Below, piece by piece: positions 38,892-53,600 of a stretch of DNA of 64,000 nucleotides (its first letter is position 1; the number at the start of each line of letters is the position of its first letter). Position numbers and translations under genes: made by a program. The stretch lies in assembly GCF_013391475.1 (NCBI RefSeq), contig NZ_JACBAZ010000001.1, forward strand, positions 248,001 through 312,000, in the 5' to 3' direction. Below the pieces are notes generated by a model. That model saw only the letters and a list, made by a program, of their open reading frames with translations, was not told where the DNA came from and ran no database searches. The stretch comes from Oceaniferula marina. GTDB lineage: Bacteria; Verrucomicrobiota; Verrucomicrobiia; Verrucomicrobiales; Akkermansiaceae.

Positions 38892-39665
38892 ATGATGAAA
38901 ATGAACATGAAAAATAAGCCGGTTTGCATCAGTCAATGCGTTGCTGCTGCAATTCTTGCCTCTTCAAGCCTTGCTGGTGCCGCTTTGTCTGTCACCCCGA
39001 TTACCAATGGTGATTTTGAAACCGATCTCGGTTCGACTGTTGGCTCAGGCATTGCTAATTTTACCCAATCTGCTAGCGATTGGTTTGAGAAAAACGGTAC
39101 CACCAAGGGGGATGCTCTACAGTGGGATGTTGGCAATGCAACCATCCCGGACAGTGCGAATGGTGAGGTATGGGGTTTACTTAACGTTTCCACAATAGCG
39201 CAGACCCCTGCGAGCTCTCCCGGTGCTTTTTATCAAGCTATTGGTACCAATGAAGCTAATTTCGACGTTTATGTGTCCCTAGACCTTGGTATTCGTGATA
39301 ATCTTCCTTTCACTACTGTGAATGTGAATCTCTGGTCGGGCAATGTGACTGGTGCGGATGGATCGTCGCTGTCGGGGTTGGGCGCAACACTGCTGGACAC
39401 CGTCACGATCGACGACTCGATCTTTAGTTCTGGTGGCACTGTCCCGGAAACTGTGACTTTATCGAATTTGAATCTGAATACGGGCACCTCCGGTGTTGCT
39501 GGTCAAACGCTGTGGCTGGAGCTTGCTGCCGTCAATCCAGGAGGTATTGATCCCAGCAACCAAGCGCTGGTTGATAACGTGTCGGTGTCTGCGATTCCAG
39601 AACCTTCATCCACTGCGCTACTTGGACTTGGAGGTCTGGCTCTCATTCTTCGCCGTCGCAAGTAG
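38892..39665 (+). CDS. PEP-CTERM surface protein
   Basis: A 257-aa exported protein whose signal region (ISQCVAAAILASSSLAGAA) and C-terminal tail are nearly the same at DNA level as in the gene at 36852, while the middle is unrelated. The body (ITNGDFETDLGSTVGSG, then FDVYVSLDLGIRDN and ALVDNVSVSAIPEPSS) is the beta-sandwich type often found in PEP-CTERM proteins. The exosortase tail ends in RRRK. Start: ATGATG at 38892; the second ATG is also possible. A strong terminator follows. Confidence 0.85.
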   Translation: MMKMNMKNKPVCISQCVAAAILASSSLAGAALSVTPITNGDFETDLGSTVGSGIANFTQSASDWFEKNGTTKGDALQWDVGNATIPDSANGEVWGLLNVSTIAQTPASSPGAFYQAIGTNEANFDVYVSLDLGIRDNLPFTTVNVNLWSGNVTGADGSSLSGLGATLLDTVTIDDSIFSSGGTVPETVTLSNLNLNTGTSGVAGQTLWLELAAVNPGGIDPSNQALVDNVSVSAIPEPSSTALLGLGGLALILRRRK

Positions 39666-43955
<4,290 letters not shown>

Positions 43956-43988
43956 AAAGGAAAGAAATGATGAAAGATATAAGCGCGT

Positions 43989-45452
43989 ATGAGCTCAACT
44001 AAAAAGCATATTGCATGCTTGGGCCTGCTTTTGATTGGGGTGAACACGGCTTTTACCAGCGATAGTCGCCCGAATATTCTGTGGCTCTTTTCCGACGACC
44101 ACGCATTTCAGGCGATCGGGGCCTACGGCGGACGACTTCAGTCGTCCAACCTGACGCCTAACCTCGATTCCATCGCCCGCGAAGGGATGCGCTTCGACAA
44201 GTGCTACGTGGGCAACTCCATCTGCGCCCCTAGTCGCGCCACGCTGCTGACGGGCAAGCACAGCCACTTGAACGGAAAAATTGATAACCTCGGTCCGTTC
44301 AACCATGATCAGCAGCAATTCCAGAAAATTCTCCGTCAGAACGGATATCAGACGGCGATGATCGGTAAAATCCACCTGCACGGCAAGATGCAGGGGTTTG
44401 ATTACTGGGAAGTGCTACCGGGTCAGGGACGCTATGAGAATCCGATATTCATCTCTGAATCGGGCAAAAAAACATACGAAGGCCACTCGACCGATGTGAT
44501 CACCGATCGGGCGCTCCAATGGCTTAAAACCGGCCGTGATGAAACGAAGCCGTTCATGGCGATGGTTCACTACAAAGCGCCGCATCGCAACTGGATCCCT
44601 GCCGAACGGTTCCGTAAGAAATTTGAGACCATGAGTTTCCCTGAGCCGGACACTCTTTTTGATGACTACAAAGGCCGTGGTACCGCAGCGCGCAAACAGG
44701 ATCTGTCTATTGCGAAAACTATGACGATGGGTCATGACTTTAAGGTAGACCGTTGGGCGTATCGAAAAAAGGAACTGCTTGAATCCGGACTGATCGGCAA
44801 AGAGCTGGTACGTGCCAAATACCAAGCCTACATGCGCGATTATCTCGCCTGTATTGCAGGGGTTGATGAAAATGTAGGACGGTTATTAGATTACCTGAAG
44901 GAGAGCGGACTGGATAAAAACACCGTCGTCATGTACTCGGCGGACCAGGGCTTCTATCTGGGCGAACACGGCTGGTTCGATAAACGCTTTATGTACGAGG
45001 AATCGTTCCGCACCCCGCTGCTGGCCAAATGGCCGGACGTCATTCAGCCCGGATCCGTCAACACCGATCTGGTTCAGAATATCGACTTTGCCGAGACCTT
45101 CCTTGACCTCGCCGGCATCGGGGCGCCCGCCGATATGCAGGGCGAGAGCATCGTCCCCCTGCTCAAAGGCAATACTCCTGCCGACTGGCGTGACAGCCTC
45201 TATTACCACTATTACGAATATCCCGGCTGCCATAGCGTCCGCCGTCACGAGGGCGTAGCGACCCAACGTTATAAACTAATCCGCTTCTACGGGCAGGATG
45301 TACCGAACGCCGAGGAGTGGGAGCTGTACGATTTGGAGCGCGACCCGCGCGAAATGAAAAACGAGTATAATAATCCCGAGTACAAAGCAGTAATGCAAAC
45401 AATGAAAAAAAAGCTCACCGCACTGATTAAAGAATACAAAGTGCCCCAGTAA
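43989..45452 (+). CDS. Secreted type I sulfatase
   Basis: A 487-aa sulfatase with signal peptide ([20 protein letters not shown]). The metal site is [20 protein letters not shown] and the formylglycine motif is C79[14 protein letters not shown]. It is the same subgroup as the sulfatase at 11606 but comes from a clearly different sequence background, with more GC-rich codon choice like the rest of 39780-55084. It lies between the GH2 and the double GH3 gene. Confidence 0.9.
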   Translation: MSSTKKHIACLGLLLIGVNTAFTSDSRPNILWLFSDDHAFQAIGAYGGRLQSSNLTPNLDSIAREGMRFDKCYVGNSICAPSRATLLTGKHSHLNGKIDNLGPFNHDQQQFQKILRQNGYQTAMIGKIHLHGKMQGFDYWEVLPGQGRYENPIFISESGKKTYEGHSTDVITDRALQWLKTGRDETKPFMAMVHYKAPHRNWIPAERFRKKFETMSFPEPDTLFDDYKGRGTAARKQDLSIAKTMTMGHDFKVDRWAYRKKELLESGLIGKELVRAKYQAYMRDYLACIAGVDENVGRLLDYLKESGLDKNTVVMYSADQGFYLGEHGWFDKRFMYEESFRTPLLAKWPDVIQPGSVNTDLVQNIDFAETFLDLAGIGAPADMQGESIVPLLKGNTPADWRDSLYYHYYEYPGCHSVRRHEGVATQRYKLIRFYGQDVPNAEEWELYDLERDPREMKNEYNNPEYKAVMQTMKKKLTALIKEYKVPQ

Positions 45453-45497
45453 AACCGACCAATGGTGAGCAGCAACAAAACAAAATAACTTTATTCT

Positions 45498-48400
45498 ATG
45501 CTTATAAAAAAAATAGGATGTTTCATCTTGGCGACAACGCTAGTGACCTGTTCACAGGCAATGGACAACAACGTGGCCGATACGATCAGCGACGAAAAAG
45601 CAGAGCAGTTGGCGGATTCTATCCTGGCACAGCTTACGCTCAAAGACAAAATCCGGCTCTGTCATGGTAGCGGAACGTTTACCCTAGGCGCTATCCCGCG
45701 CGTCGGCATTACGAAAGAGTTTAAGATGAGCGACAACTCCAGCACGGTCCGCCCGGATGTGGAGCGTCTCAGCTGGAAAAACGGGAATGAAACCGCAACC
45801 GCCTTCCCCTCCCTGTCCGCACTGGGGGCAACGTGGGATCGCGAGCTGGTCTATCAATTTGGCGATGCACTGGGCAAGGAGGCGCGTGCCCGTGGTATGG
45901 ATATGCAGCTTGGGCCGGGCGTAAACATCCACCGCACGCCCGTCTGCGGACGGAACTGGGAATATTTCGGGGAAGATCCGGCACACGCAGCCAAATTGGT
46001 TGTGCCGTATGTGAAAGCTGTTCAGAAAAATGGCGTCGCGAGTACGGTTAAGCACTTTGTAGCGAACAACCAGGAGCTGGCACGTCACTCCTGTAGCTCC
46101 GATCCGGACGAACGCACCCTGCGCGAGATTTATCTGCCGGCGTTTAAAGCGGCTATTTGTGAAGGCGGCTCGCTCGCCATCATGAACGGCTACAATAAGT
46201 TCCGCGGCGAAAAAGCCAGCCACAGCGACTACCTGAACAACAAAATCCTCAAGGGCGAATGGGGATTCAAAGGGCTCGTTGTATCTGACTGGGGTGGATT
46301 GACCGACACGCTGGGAGGCGCGCTGGGCGGCACCGATATCGAAATGAGCATGGGCGCGAATATTCGCCACTTCAAACAACCGCTGCTCGATGCAGTCAAA
46401 AACGGCTCGGTTCCTGAAGAAATCCTCGACGACAAAGTGAAGCGCATCCTCTATGTCATGGCGAAAACACAGTTTATCGGAAATGACGGCACCCGCGAAA
46501 AAGGTGCGTTGGAAACCCCGGAACACACCGAACTGGCTCGCGTCGTTGCCGAACAGGCCGTCACCCTGCTGAAAAACGACAAGAACGTTCTGCCGTTAAA
46601 GAGCGATGCGATTAAAAACCTGCTGGTAATCGGCGACAACGCCATCCGCAAACACTGCCCGGGCGGCGGAAGCGCGACGGCCAACCCAAAATATGAAGTC
46701 AGCCCGCTGGAAGGAATCAAAAATCGGGTCGGAAGCGGAGTGGATGTACAGTTCCGTAATGTAAAAGACAGCGACGGCAACATCGCACAGATTCCTGACG
46801 TATGGATCAAAACACTGGATCCGAATTCAAAACGCATAGGTCTGGGTCAGCCAGCATTCAAAGCTGAATACTTCAACAACACCAATCTGGCAGGAACGCC
46901 GGTGCATGTCCGCTACGACAAAGAGATCAACCTCAAAGGCGGTAAAGCATCGTTCCCACAAGGGGTCAGAAAAGATAATATTTCCGTGCGCTGGACGGCA
47001 AAAATCAGCCCGGTACAGAGTGGCGACTACACCTTTGGCGCAATGGTCGATGACGGGGTTCGCATCTTTATCAACAATCAGCCGATTGTGCAAAAATGGC
47101 AGGCAGGCGGAACGCGTCTACTCAAAGGCGAAAGCATTCGTCTGGAAAAAGGCAAAGAGTACGACCTGCGCGTCGAATATCTTGAATATACCGGCGCGGC
47201 CGTTTGCGAGTTCGGCATGATCGAAGAGGCTGTGTACGACTTCACTCAGCTAGCGAAAGAAGCCGCGGCAGCCGATGCGGTCATCTACTTCACCGGCAAC
47301 CAGCACTACGGCTCTAAGAATGTCGAAACGGAGGCTGTAGACCGTAAAACTATGAACCTGCTGAAGTGCGACAATCAGGCTATTGAGGAAGTACTAAAGG
47401 CAAAGCCGGAAACCGTCATTGTCAACCTGAGCGGTGCGGCAGTGGAAATGCCTTGGATTGATCAGGCTGCCACGCTGGTGCAGTACTATTTCAGCGGACA
47501 GGAAGGCGGCAACGCCATCGCCAATGTGTTGTTCGGCAACGTCAATCCGTCCGGCAAACTCACCTTCACCATGCCGAAAAAACTGTCCGACTCACCGGCG
47601 CACGCACTGAACGACTACAACGACAAAGCGGTGGAATATAAAGAAGGCGTCTTCGTGGGCTACCGTTGGTACGATGCCAAAAAGATTGATCCACTCTTCC
47701 CGTTCGGGCACGGCCTGAGCTACACCACCTTTAAAGTCGGCAAACCACAACTATCCAAATCGTCGATCAAAGAAGGCGCGCCGGTCACGGTTAAAGTTAA
47801 TGTGACCAACACCGGCAAAGTGGCTGGCGCAGAAGTGGTTCAGCTCTACATCGCCGCACCGAAAAGCGATATCGAACGCCCCATTCGCGAGCTGAAAGAT
47901 TTCGGGAAAGTGTTCCTCCAGCCGGGCGAAACCCAAGCCGTAACCATGCAGATTGAATGGCAGGATCTGGCCTACTGGGACATGGAGCGCAGCCACTGGA
48001 ACGTGGTTCCCGGCGCTTATCAAATTGAAATCGGCACATCGTCACGCGACATCAAACACCGCGCAACGCTGTCCGCCGGAAAAACGACGACCGCTGAAGT
48101 GTCCGATAAAGACGCCATGGATTTGGCTAACCAGATTCTCAAACAGCTGACACTGGAAGAAAAAGTATCGCTGACCCACGGTAGCGGCACCTTTACGGTC
48201 ACCAATATTCCGCGTGTCGGCATCACGCACGAATTCACCATGAGCGATAACTCCAGCACCGTGGCCACGGACATCGAACGCAACAGTTTTCGCGGAACTC
48301 CGGTGGGGAACAAGCAGACGGCAACGGCGTTCCCATCCATGTCCGCACTGGGTGCGACGTGGGATCGTGACCTGGCCCACCGACTTGCGGGCGCACTCGG

Positions 48401-50594
48401 TCGAGAGGGACGGTTCCGAGGGAAAAGCATGCAGTTGGGGCCGGGCGCAAATATTCACCGCACTCCGCTCTGCGGGCGGAACTGGGAATACTTCGGCGAA
48501 GATCCGGCGCATTCCGCCAAAATGGTGGTTCCGTATGTAAAAGGTATTCAGGCAGAAAATGTAGCCGCTACGGTCAAACACTATGTCGGCAACAATTCAG
48601 AATGGGGCCGCATGGGTGTTGATGTGGATCTCGACGAACGAACCTTGCGCGAAATTTATCTTCCCGCCTTCGAAGCCGCCGTTAAAGAAGGTGGCGCGCT
48701 AGCGATGATGAGCGGGTTTAACAAGGTGAATGGCGAATATTGCAGTCACAGCGACTACCTCAACAACCAGATTTTGAAAAAAGAATGGGGCTTCAAGGGG
48801 CTCGTTGTCACCGACTGGGGCGGCGTGCACGGGACGGTCGCAGGGGCGCTCGGCGGTACGGATCTTGAAATGGCTGCGGGAGCGGGCATCCGCTTCTTTA
48901 AACAGCCACTACTCGACGCCGTTAAAAATGGAACGGTTCCGGAATCGGTCGTCGACGACAAAGCGCGTCGTGTTCTCTATGTCATGGCGAAAACCAAATT
49001 TATCGGCAACCACACCGATCGTGAACCGGGTATCTATGAAACGCCGGGGCATACGGCTATCGCCCTTAAAGTGGCCGAAGAATCAGTCACGCTGCTCAAG
49101 AACGAGAACCATATTCTGCCGTTAAATCCCGATGCGATGAAAACCGTGCTGGTCCTCGGCGACAACGCGATTCACAAACACTGCTCAGGGGGCGGAAGCG
49201 CGCGGGCACGACCGAAATATGAAATCAGCCCGCTGGAAGGAATTAAGAATCTGCTCGGCGATGGCGTTGAGGTCAAATTCCGCAATGTCCAAGGCGCGGA
49301 AGATCAGGTCAAGCAGATCCCGGAAACCTGGATCCGCACACTGGACCCGACGGCCAATCGGACCGGACTGGGACAGCCCGCCTTCAAGGTTGAATATTTC
49401 AACAATACGGAGCTCTCAGGAGCACCCGTTCACGTCGGTTACGACAAAAATATCCAGTTCAACAAAGACAAAACACCGGTTCCAGAAGGCGTGCGGCGCA
49501 AGAATATGTCGATTCGCTGGACCGCAACCATCAGTCCGAACCAGAGCGGCGAGTATCTCCTCGGCGCAGCGATCGACGACGGCGTCCGCATTTTCGTGAA
49601 CAATAAACTCGTGGCTGAGAACTGGAAAGCTGGCGGACGGCGTATCGTCAAAGGCGCCATCTATCTGGATAAAAACAAGGAATATGAGCTGCGCGTGGAG
49701 TACCTCGAATTTGCCGGAGCCGCGATTTGTGAGTTCGGCATGATCCAAGATGCCGTGCGCGATTTCAGTGCCCTAGCCACCGAAGCAGCAAATGCCGACG
49801 CCGTCATCTACTTCACCGGAAACAACCACATTTATGTCACCCCCGTGATTGAGAGTGAAGGATGTGACCGTAAAAGCATGGATCTGCACAAGCATGACGA
49901 TCAGGCGATTGCCACGGTGCTGAAAGCTCGACCCGATATGGTCATCGTCAACCTCAGCGGATCGCCAGTCGCTATGCCATGGATCGACCAGGCCAAGGCA
50001 TTGGTTCAGTATTACTTCAGCGGGCAGGAAGGCGGCAACGCCATCGCCAACGTACTCTTCGGCAAAGTGAATCCGTCTGGAAAACTGACGTTTACCATCC
50101 CGAAAAAACTGTCCGATTCTCCCGCACATGCACTGGATGATTACAATGACAAGTACATGAAATACAAAGAGGGTGTCTTCGTGGGCTATCGCTGGTTTGA
50201 TGCCAAAAACATCGAGCCACAATTCCCGTTCGGACACGGACTGAGCTACACCACCTTCAAGGTCGAGAAACCGAACCTCTCCCGCGAACAAGGAAACGTG
50301 ATAGTGAAAGCTTCTGTAACCAACACCGGCAAAGTCGCCGGAGCGGAAGTCGTTCAGCTTTACGTTGCGCCGCCAAAAGGCGAAGTCGAGCGCCCAGTGC
50401 GCGAGTTGAAAGATTTCGGCAAAGTGTTCCTGCAACCGGGCGAAACCAAAACCGTCGAAATGCAGCTCACAGAACGCGATTTCTCCTACTGGGACATAGC
50501 AACTCGCGACTGGAAAGCCACCCGTGGAACCTACCGCATCGAGATCGGCACTTCCTCGCGCAACATCAAGCAAACGCGCACCTTTAAATATTAA
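45498..50594 (+). CDS. Tandem double GH3 glycosidase (GH3-PA14 x 2)
   Basis: A 1698-aa exported protein with signal (GCFILATTLVTCSQAM). Two full GH3 units follow head to tail: unit 1 about residues 27-865, unit 2 about 870-1698. Each has the barrel nucleophile (D264 in VVSDWGG; D1106 in VVTDWGG), a PA14 domain inserted in the second GH3 domain (~448-574 and ~1290-1416), the acid/base region E-x-E/T-x-x-DR (ETEAVDR; ESEGCDR) and a fibronectin III-like end. No signal or start lies at the junction (TTTAEVSDKDAM). Both units look active. GH3 enzymes of this build are retaining beta-glucosidases or beta-xylosidases. A single GH3 is normally 750-900 aa, so the fusion is unusual. Confidence 0.9.
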   Translation: MLIKKIGCFILATTLVTCSQAMDNNVADTISDEKAEQLADSILAQLTLKDKIRLCHGSGTFTLGAIPRVGITKEFKMSDNSSTVRPDVERLSWKNGNETATAFPSLSALGATWDRELVYQFGDALGKEARARGMDMQLGPGVNIHRTPVCGRNWEYFGEDPAHAAKLVVPYVKAVQKNGVASTVKHFVANNQELARHSCSSDPDERTLREIYLPAFKAAICEGGSLAIMNGYNKFRGEKASHSDYLNNKILKGEWGFKGLVVSDWGGLTDTLGGALGGTDIEMSMGANIRHFKQPLLDAVKNGSVPEEILDDKVKRILYVMAKTQFIGNDGTREKGALETPEHTELARVVAEQAVTLLKNDKNVLPLKSDAIKNLLVIGDNAIRKHCPGGGSATANPKYEVSPLEGIKNRVGSGVDVQFRNVKDSDGNIAQIPDVWIKTLDPNSKRIGLGQPAFKAEYFNNTNLAGTPVHVRYDKEINLKGGKASFPQGVRKDNISVRWTAKISPVQSGDYTFGAMVDDGVRIFINNQPIVQKWQAGGTRLLKGESIRLEKGKEYDLRVEYLEYTGAAVCEFGMIEEAVYDFTQLAKEAAAADAVIYFTGNQHYGSKNVETEAVDRKTMNLLKCDNQAIEEVLKAKPETVIVNLSGAAVEMPWIDQAATLVQYYFSGQEGGNAIANVLFGNVNPSGKLTFTMPKKLSDSPAHALNDYNDKAVEYKEGVFVGYRWYDAKKIDPLFPFGHGLSYTTFKVGKPQLSKSSIKEGAPVTVKVNVTNTGKVAGAEVVQLYIAAPKSDIERPIRELKDFGKVFLQPGETQAVTMQIEWQDLAYWDMERSHWNVVPGAYQIEIGTSSRDIKHRATLSAGKTTTAEVSDKDAMDLANQILKQLTLEEKVSLTHGSGTFTVTNIPRVGITHEFTMSDNSSTVATDIERNSFRGTPVGNKQTATAFPSMSALGATWDRDLAHRLAGALGREGRFRGKSMQLGPGANIHRTPLCGRNWEYFGEDPAHSAKMVVPYVKGIQAENVAATVKHYVGNNSEWGRMGVDVDLDERTLREIYLPAFEAAVKEGGALAMMSGFNKVNGEYCSHSDYLNNQILKKEWGFKGLVVTDWGGVHGTVAGALGGTDLEMAAGAGIRFFKQPLLDAVKNGTVPESVVDDKARRVLYVMAKTKFIGNHTDREPGIYETPGHTAIALKVAEESVTLLKNENHILPLNPDAMKTVLVLGDNAIHKHCSGGGSARARPKYEISPLEGIKNLLGDGVEVKFRNVQGAEDQVKQIPETWIRTLDPTANRTGLGQPAFKVEYFNNTELSGAPVHVGYDKNIQFNKDKTPVPEGVRRKNMSIRWTATISPNQSGEYLLGAAIDDGVRIFVNNKLVAENWKAGGRRIVKGAIYLDKNKEYELRVEYLEFAGAAICEFGMIQDAVRDFSALATEAANADAVIYFTGNNHIYVTPVIESEGCDRKSMDLHKHDDQAIATVLKARPDMVIVNLSGSPVAMPWIDQAKALVQYYFSGQEGGNAIANVLFGKVNPSGKLTFTIPKKLSDSPAHALDDYNDKYMKYKEGVFVGYRWFDAKNIEPQFPFGHGLSYTTFKVEKPNLSREQGNVIVKASVTNTGKVAGAEVVQLYVAPPKGEVERPVRELKDFGKVFLQPGETKTVEMQLTERDFSYWDIATRDWKATRGTYRIEIGTSSRNIKQTRTFKY

Positions 50595-50610
50595 AAATAA
50601 TCTCCTGCTC

Positions 50611-50642
50611 AATCGCCCTAAAGGCCACGCTGTAGGGCGATT
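50611..50642 (+). terminator. Hairpin after the double GH3 gene
   Basis: A 10-bp stem (AATCGCCCTA with its complement at 50633-50642) and a 12-nt loop, 16 bp beyond the stop codon. There is no T run. An almost identical hairpin follows the next gene (55101-55132), so it belongs to a duplicated segment. Confidence 0.5.
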
Positions 50643-50674
50643 GGGCAAACCCTTAAACTGCGAAAAGAGGTACT

Positions 50675-53600
50675 ATGTTGAACAAAAGCGCAATGATACT
50701 GGCCGGGCTTTGCCTGGCTGGAGCTAGTGTGGCCACCGAAACGAGACCACCCAATGTTATTTTTATTTATGGTGATGATGTCGGTTACGGTGATGTCGGC
50801 GTATATGGCTCCGAAAAAATACCCACGCCGAATATCGACCGACTGGCCAAAGCGGGCATACAATTCCTCGATGGACACTGCACCGCGGCAACATGCACGC
50901 CATCGCGCTTTTCGATGCTGACCGGCCTGTATGGGTTTCGACAGGGAGTCGGCATTCTACCACCGGATGCCCCGCTCTGTATTCCCACCAACATCCTGAC
51001 GCTGCCGAAAATGTTCAAAAAGGCAGGATACGATACAGCAGTCATCGGGAAATGGCACTTAGGACTCGGTCAACAAGGAGTGAAAACCGACTGGAATGCA
51101 GCGGTCAAGCCTGGCCCCCTTGAGATCGGCTTTGATTACTCGTTCCTGCTACCGTCAACCAACGACCGAGTGCCCTGTGTTTACCTTGAAAATCATCATG
51201 TAGTGAATCTGGACCCGAATGATCCACTGTATGTGACGCATGAACCAGTGGCACCTGCTGGTTTTACGGGAACCGTCTATCCGGACGGACGCAAAAATCC
51301 GGAAGCGCAGACCTACTATGCAGCGGATCATCAGCACAGCTGTTCGGTCATCAACGGTATCGGACGCATCGGCTATCAGTGGGGCGGGAAGTCCGCGCTC
51401 TGGAACGATGAAACCATGGCGGATGAATTTGTTAATCAGGCGAAAAAGTACATTGCCGCTAAAAAAGATAAGCCGTTCTTCCTCTATTTCGCCTCGCAGG
51501 ATATCCATGTGCCGCGCGCGCCTCACCCCCGGTTTCAGGGAAAAACATCCCTCGGCAAGCGTGGCGACGCCATGGTGCAGTTTGACTGGGTAACTGGCGA
51601 GATCGTGAAAACGCTTGAAGAACACGGGCTGCGCGAGAATACGATCATCATTTTCTCATCCGATAACGGGCCGGTTTACGACGACGGCTATAAGGATGGA
51701 TCCACGGTTCGCCAATCATCACAAGAGGGAGACCACGGTCACGACGGATCAGGCCCCTACCGAGGCGGCAAATATCAGATCTATGAAGGCGGCACCCGAG
51801 TCCCCTTTATCATCAGCTGGCCTGCGAAAATCAAACCGGGCACCTCGAATGCACTGGTCAATCAAATCGATTTTATCGCATCGTTTGCCGATCTGCTCGA
51901 GGTTGAATTAAAACCAAACGAAGCGGTGGATAGCCGCAACATGCTCAAGGCATTTCTCGGAGACGATCCAATCGGCTTGCCGTTCATGCCCGAGGAGTCC
52001 TTCAGAACCTTAGGACTGAGGCGCGGACCGTGGAAATATGTGACCGGTCATCAGGAGGAGCTCTACAATCTTGAATCGGATATCGGCGAAGCCAACAATG
52101 TGATCGCGCAATATCCGGAAATGGCCTCAATCATGCGTCACACGCTTGGGCGCATCCGGAAAGAGGGACGGATACGTAAGCTTCCTGGCGACATTGAGCT
52201 GCCTGAATATGCTGCCTCAACGGAAGAATCTCACAATCCGGTTGAGCACGCATTCGACGGAAACGAAGCGACGCGCTGGGCCGCAACAGACCGTAAGGCC
52301 GGACACTGGTTGAGAGTTGATTATAAAAAACCGACCGCAGTCTCAGGCGTGCAGATCGTATGGGAACACAGCGATAAAAAATACGGATATATCGTGGAAG
52401 GTTCTGACGACGCTACATCGTGGGAAACACTGGCAGAAGGATATGCCGACACCCATGGCTCAAAACATAACGTCTCTGCCGAAAAGCGCTATTACCGAGT
52501 TAGAACAACCACCGAAGGCCCCTACATTTGGCCAAGTATCCGAAAACTCAATTTCGCAACCGAGCACGCCGAACAGACGGTTGCGGGCGAAGTGTCTGAC
52601 GAACAGGCCATGAAGCTTGCGAACGAAGTGCTCGGCAAACTGACACTGGAAGAAAAGATATCGCTCTGCCACGGCAGCGGAACCTTTACGATCACTAATA
52701 TCCCGCGCGTCGGGATTGAGCGTGAGTTCACGATGGTCGACAACTCCAGCACCGTGGTCGGCGATGTGGCGCGTATGAAATGGGGGACCACCGAGGAAGG
52801 CAAAAAGCAGACCGCCACCGCCTTCCCTTCCCTCTCCGCTGCAGGTGCGACTTGGGACCGTGAGCTGGTTCGGCAATTCGCGGATGCGCTGGGCAAAGAG
52901 GCACGCTTCCGCGGCAAGGATATGCAGCTCGGGCCAGGTGTGAATATTCACCGCACACCGCTCTGCGGCCGCAACTGGGAATACTTCGGCGAAGATCCGG
53001 CCCATGCCGCCAAAATGGTCGTGCCTTACGTTAAAGGGCTACAGCAAAACCATGTCGCTGCGACCGTGAAGCACTTTGCGGCGAACAACTCGGAATGGAA
53101 CCGTTATCGAGTCGACTCGGATCCGGACGAACGCACCCTGCGCGAAATCTACTTCCCCGCCTTCGAGGCCGCCGTCAAAGAAGGCGGCGTACTGGCCGTG
53201 ATGAGCGGCTACAATAAAGTACGCGGTGAATGGTGCAGTCATAGCGACTACCTGAACAACCAGATTCTCAAAAAAGAGTGGGGATTCAAAGGATTAGTGG
53301 TAACCGACTGGGACGGCCTGCACAGCACGATGAAAGGGGCACTCGGCGGCACGGATCTTGAAATGAACATGGGCGCTAATATCCGCTACTTCAAAAAACC
53401 GCTGCTCGAGGCAGTGAAGAACGGAACCATCCCGCAGGCAGTGCTCGACGACAAAGTCCGGCGCGTGCTGTATGTGATGGCGAAAACCAAGTTTATCGGC
53501 ACCCACACCGACCGCGAAAAAGGCGCGTATGAAACACCGGAACACACCGCCATCGCGCGCAAGATCGCTCAGGACGCGATCACCCTACTCAAGAACGAGG

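Noticed and set aside
48108-48180. Two separate GH3 genes joined by a sequencing error
   Set aside because: The frame is open across the junction, and no start codon with ribosome-binding site or signal peptide occurs there; the linker resembles the one in the sulfatase-GH3 fusion. Still worth confirming by reads.
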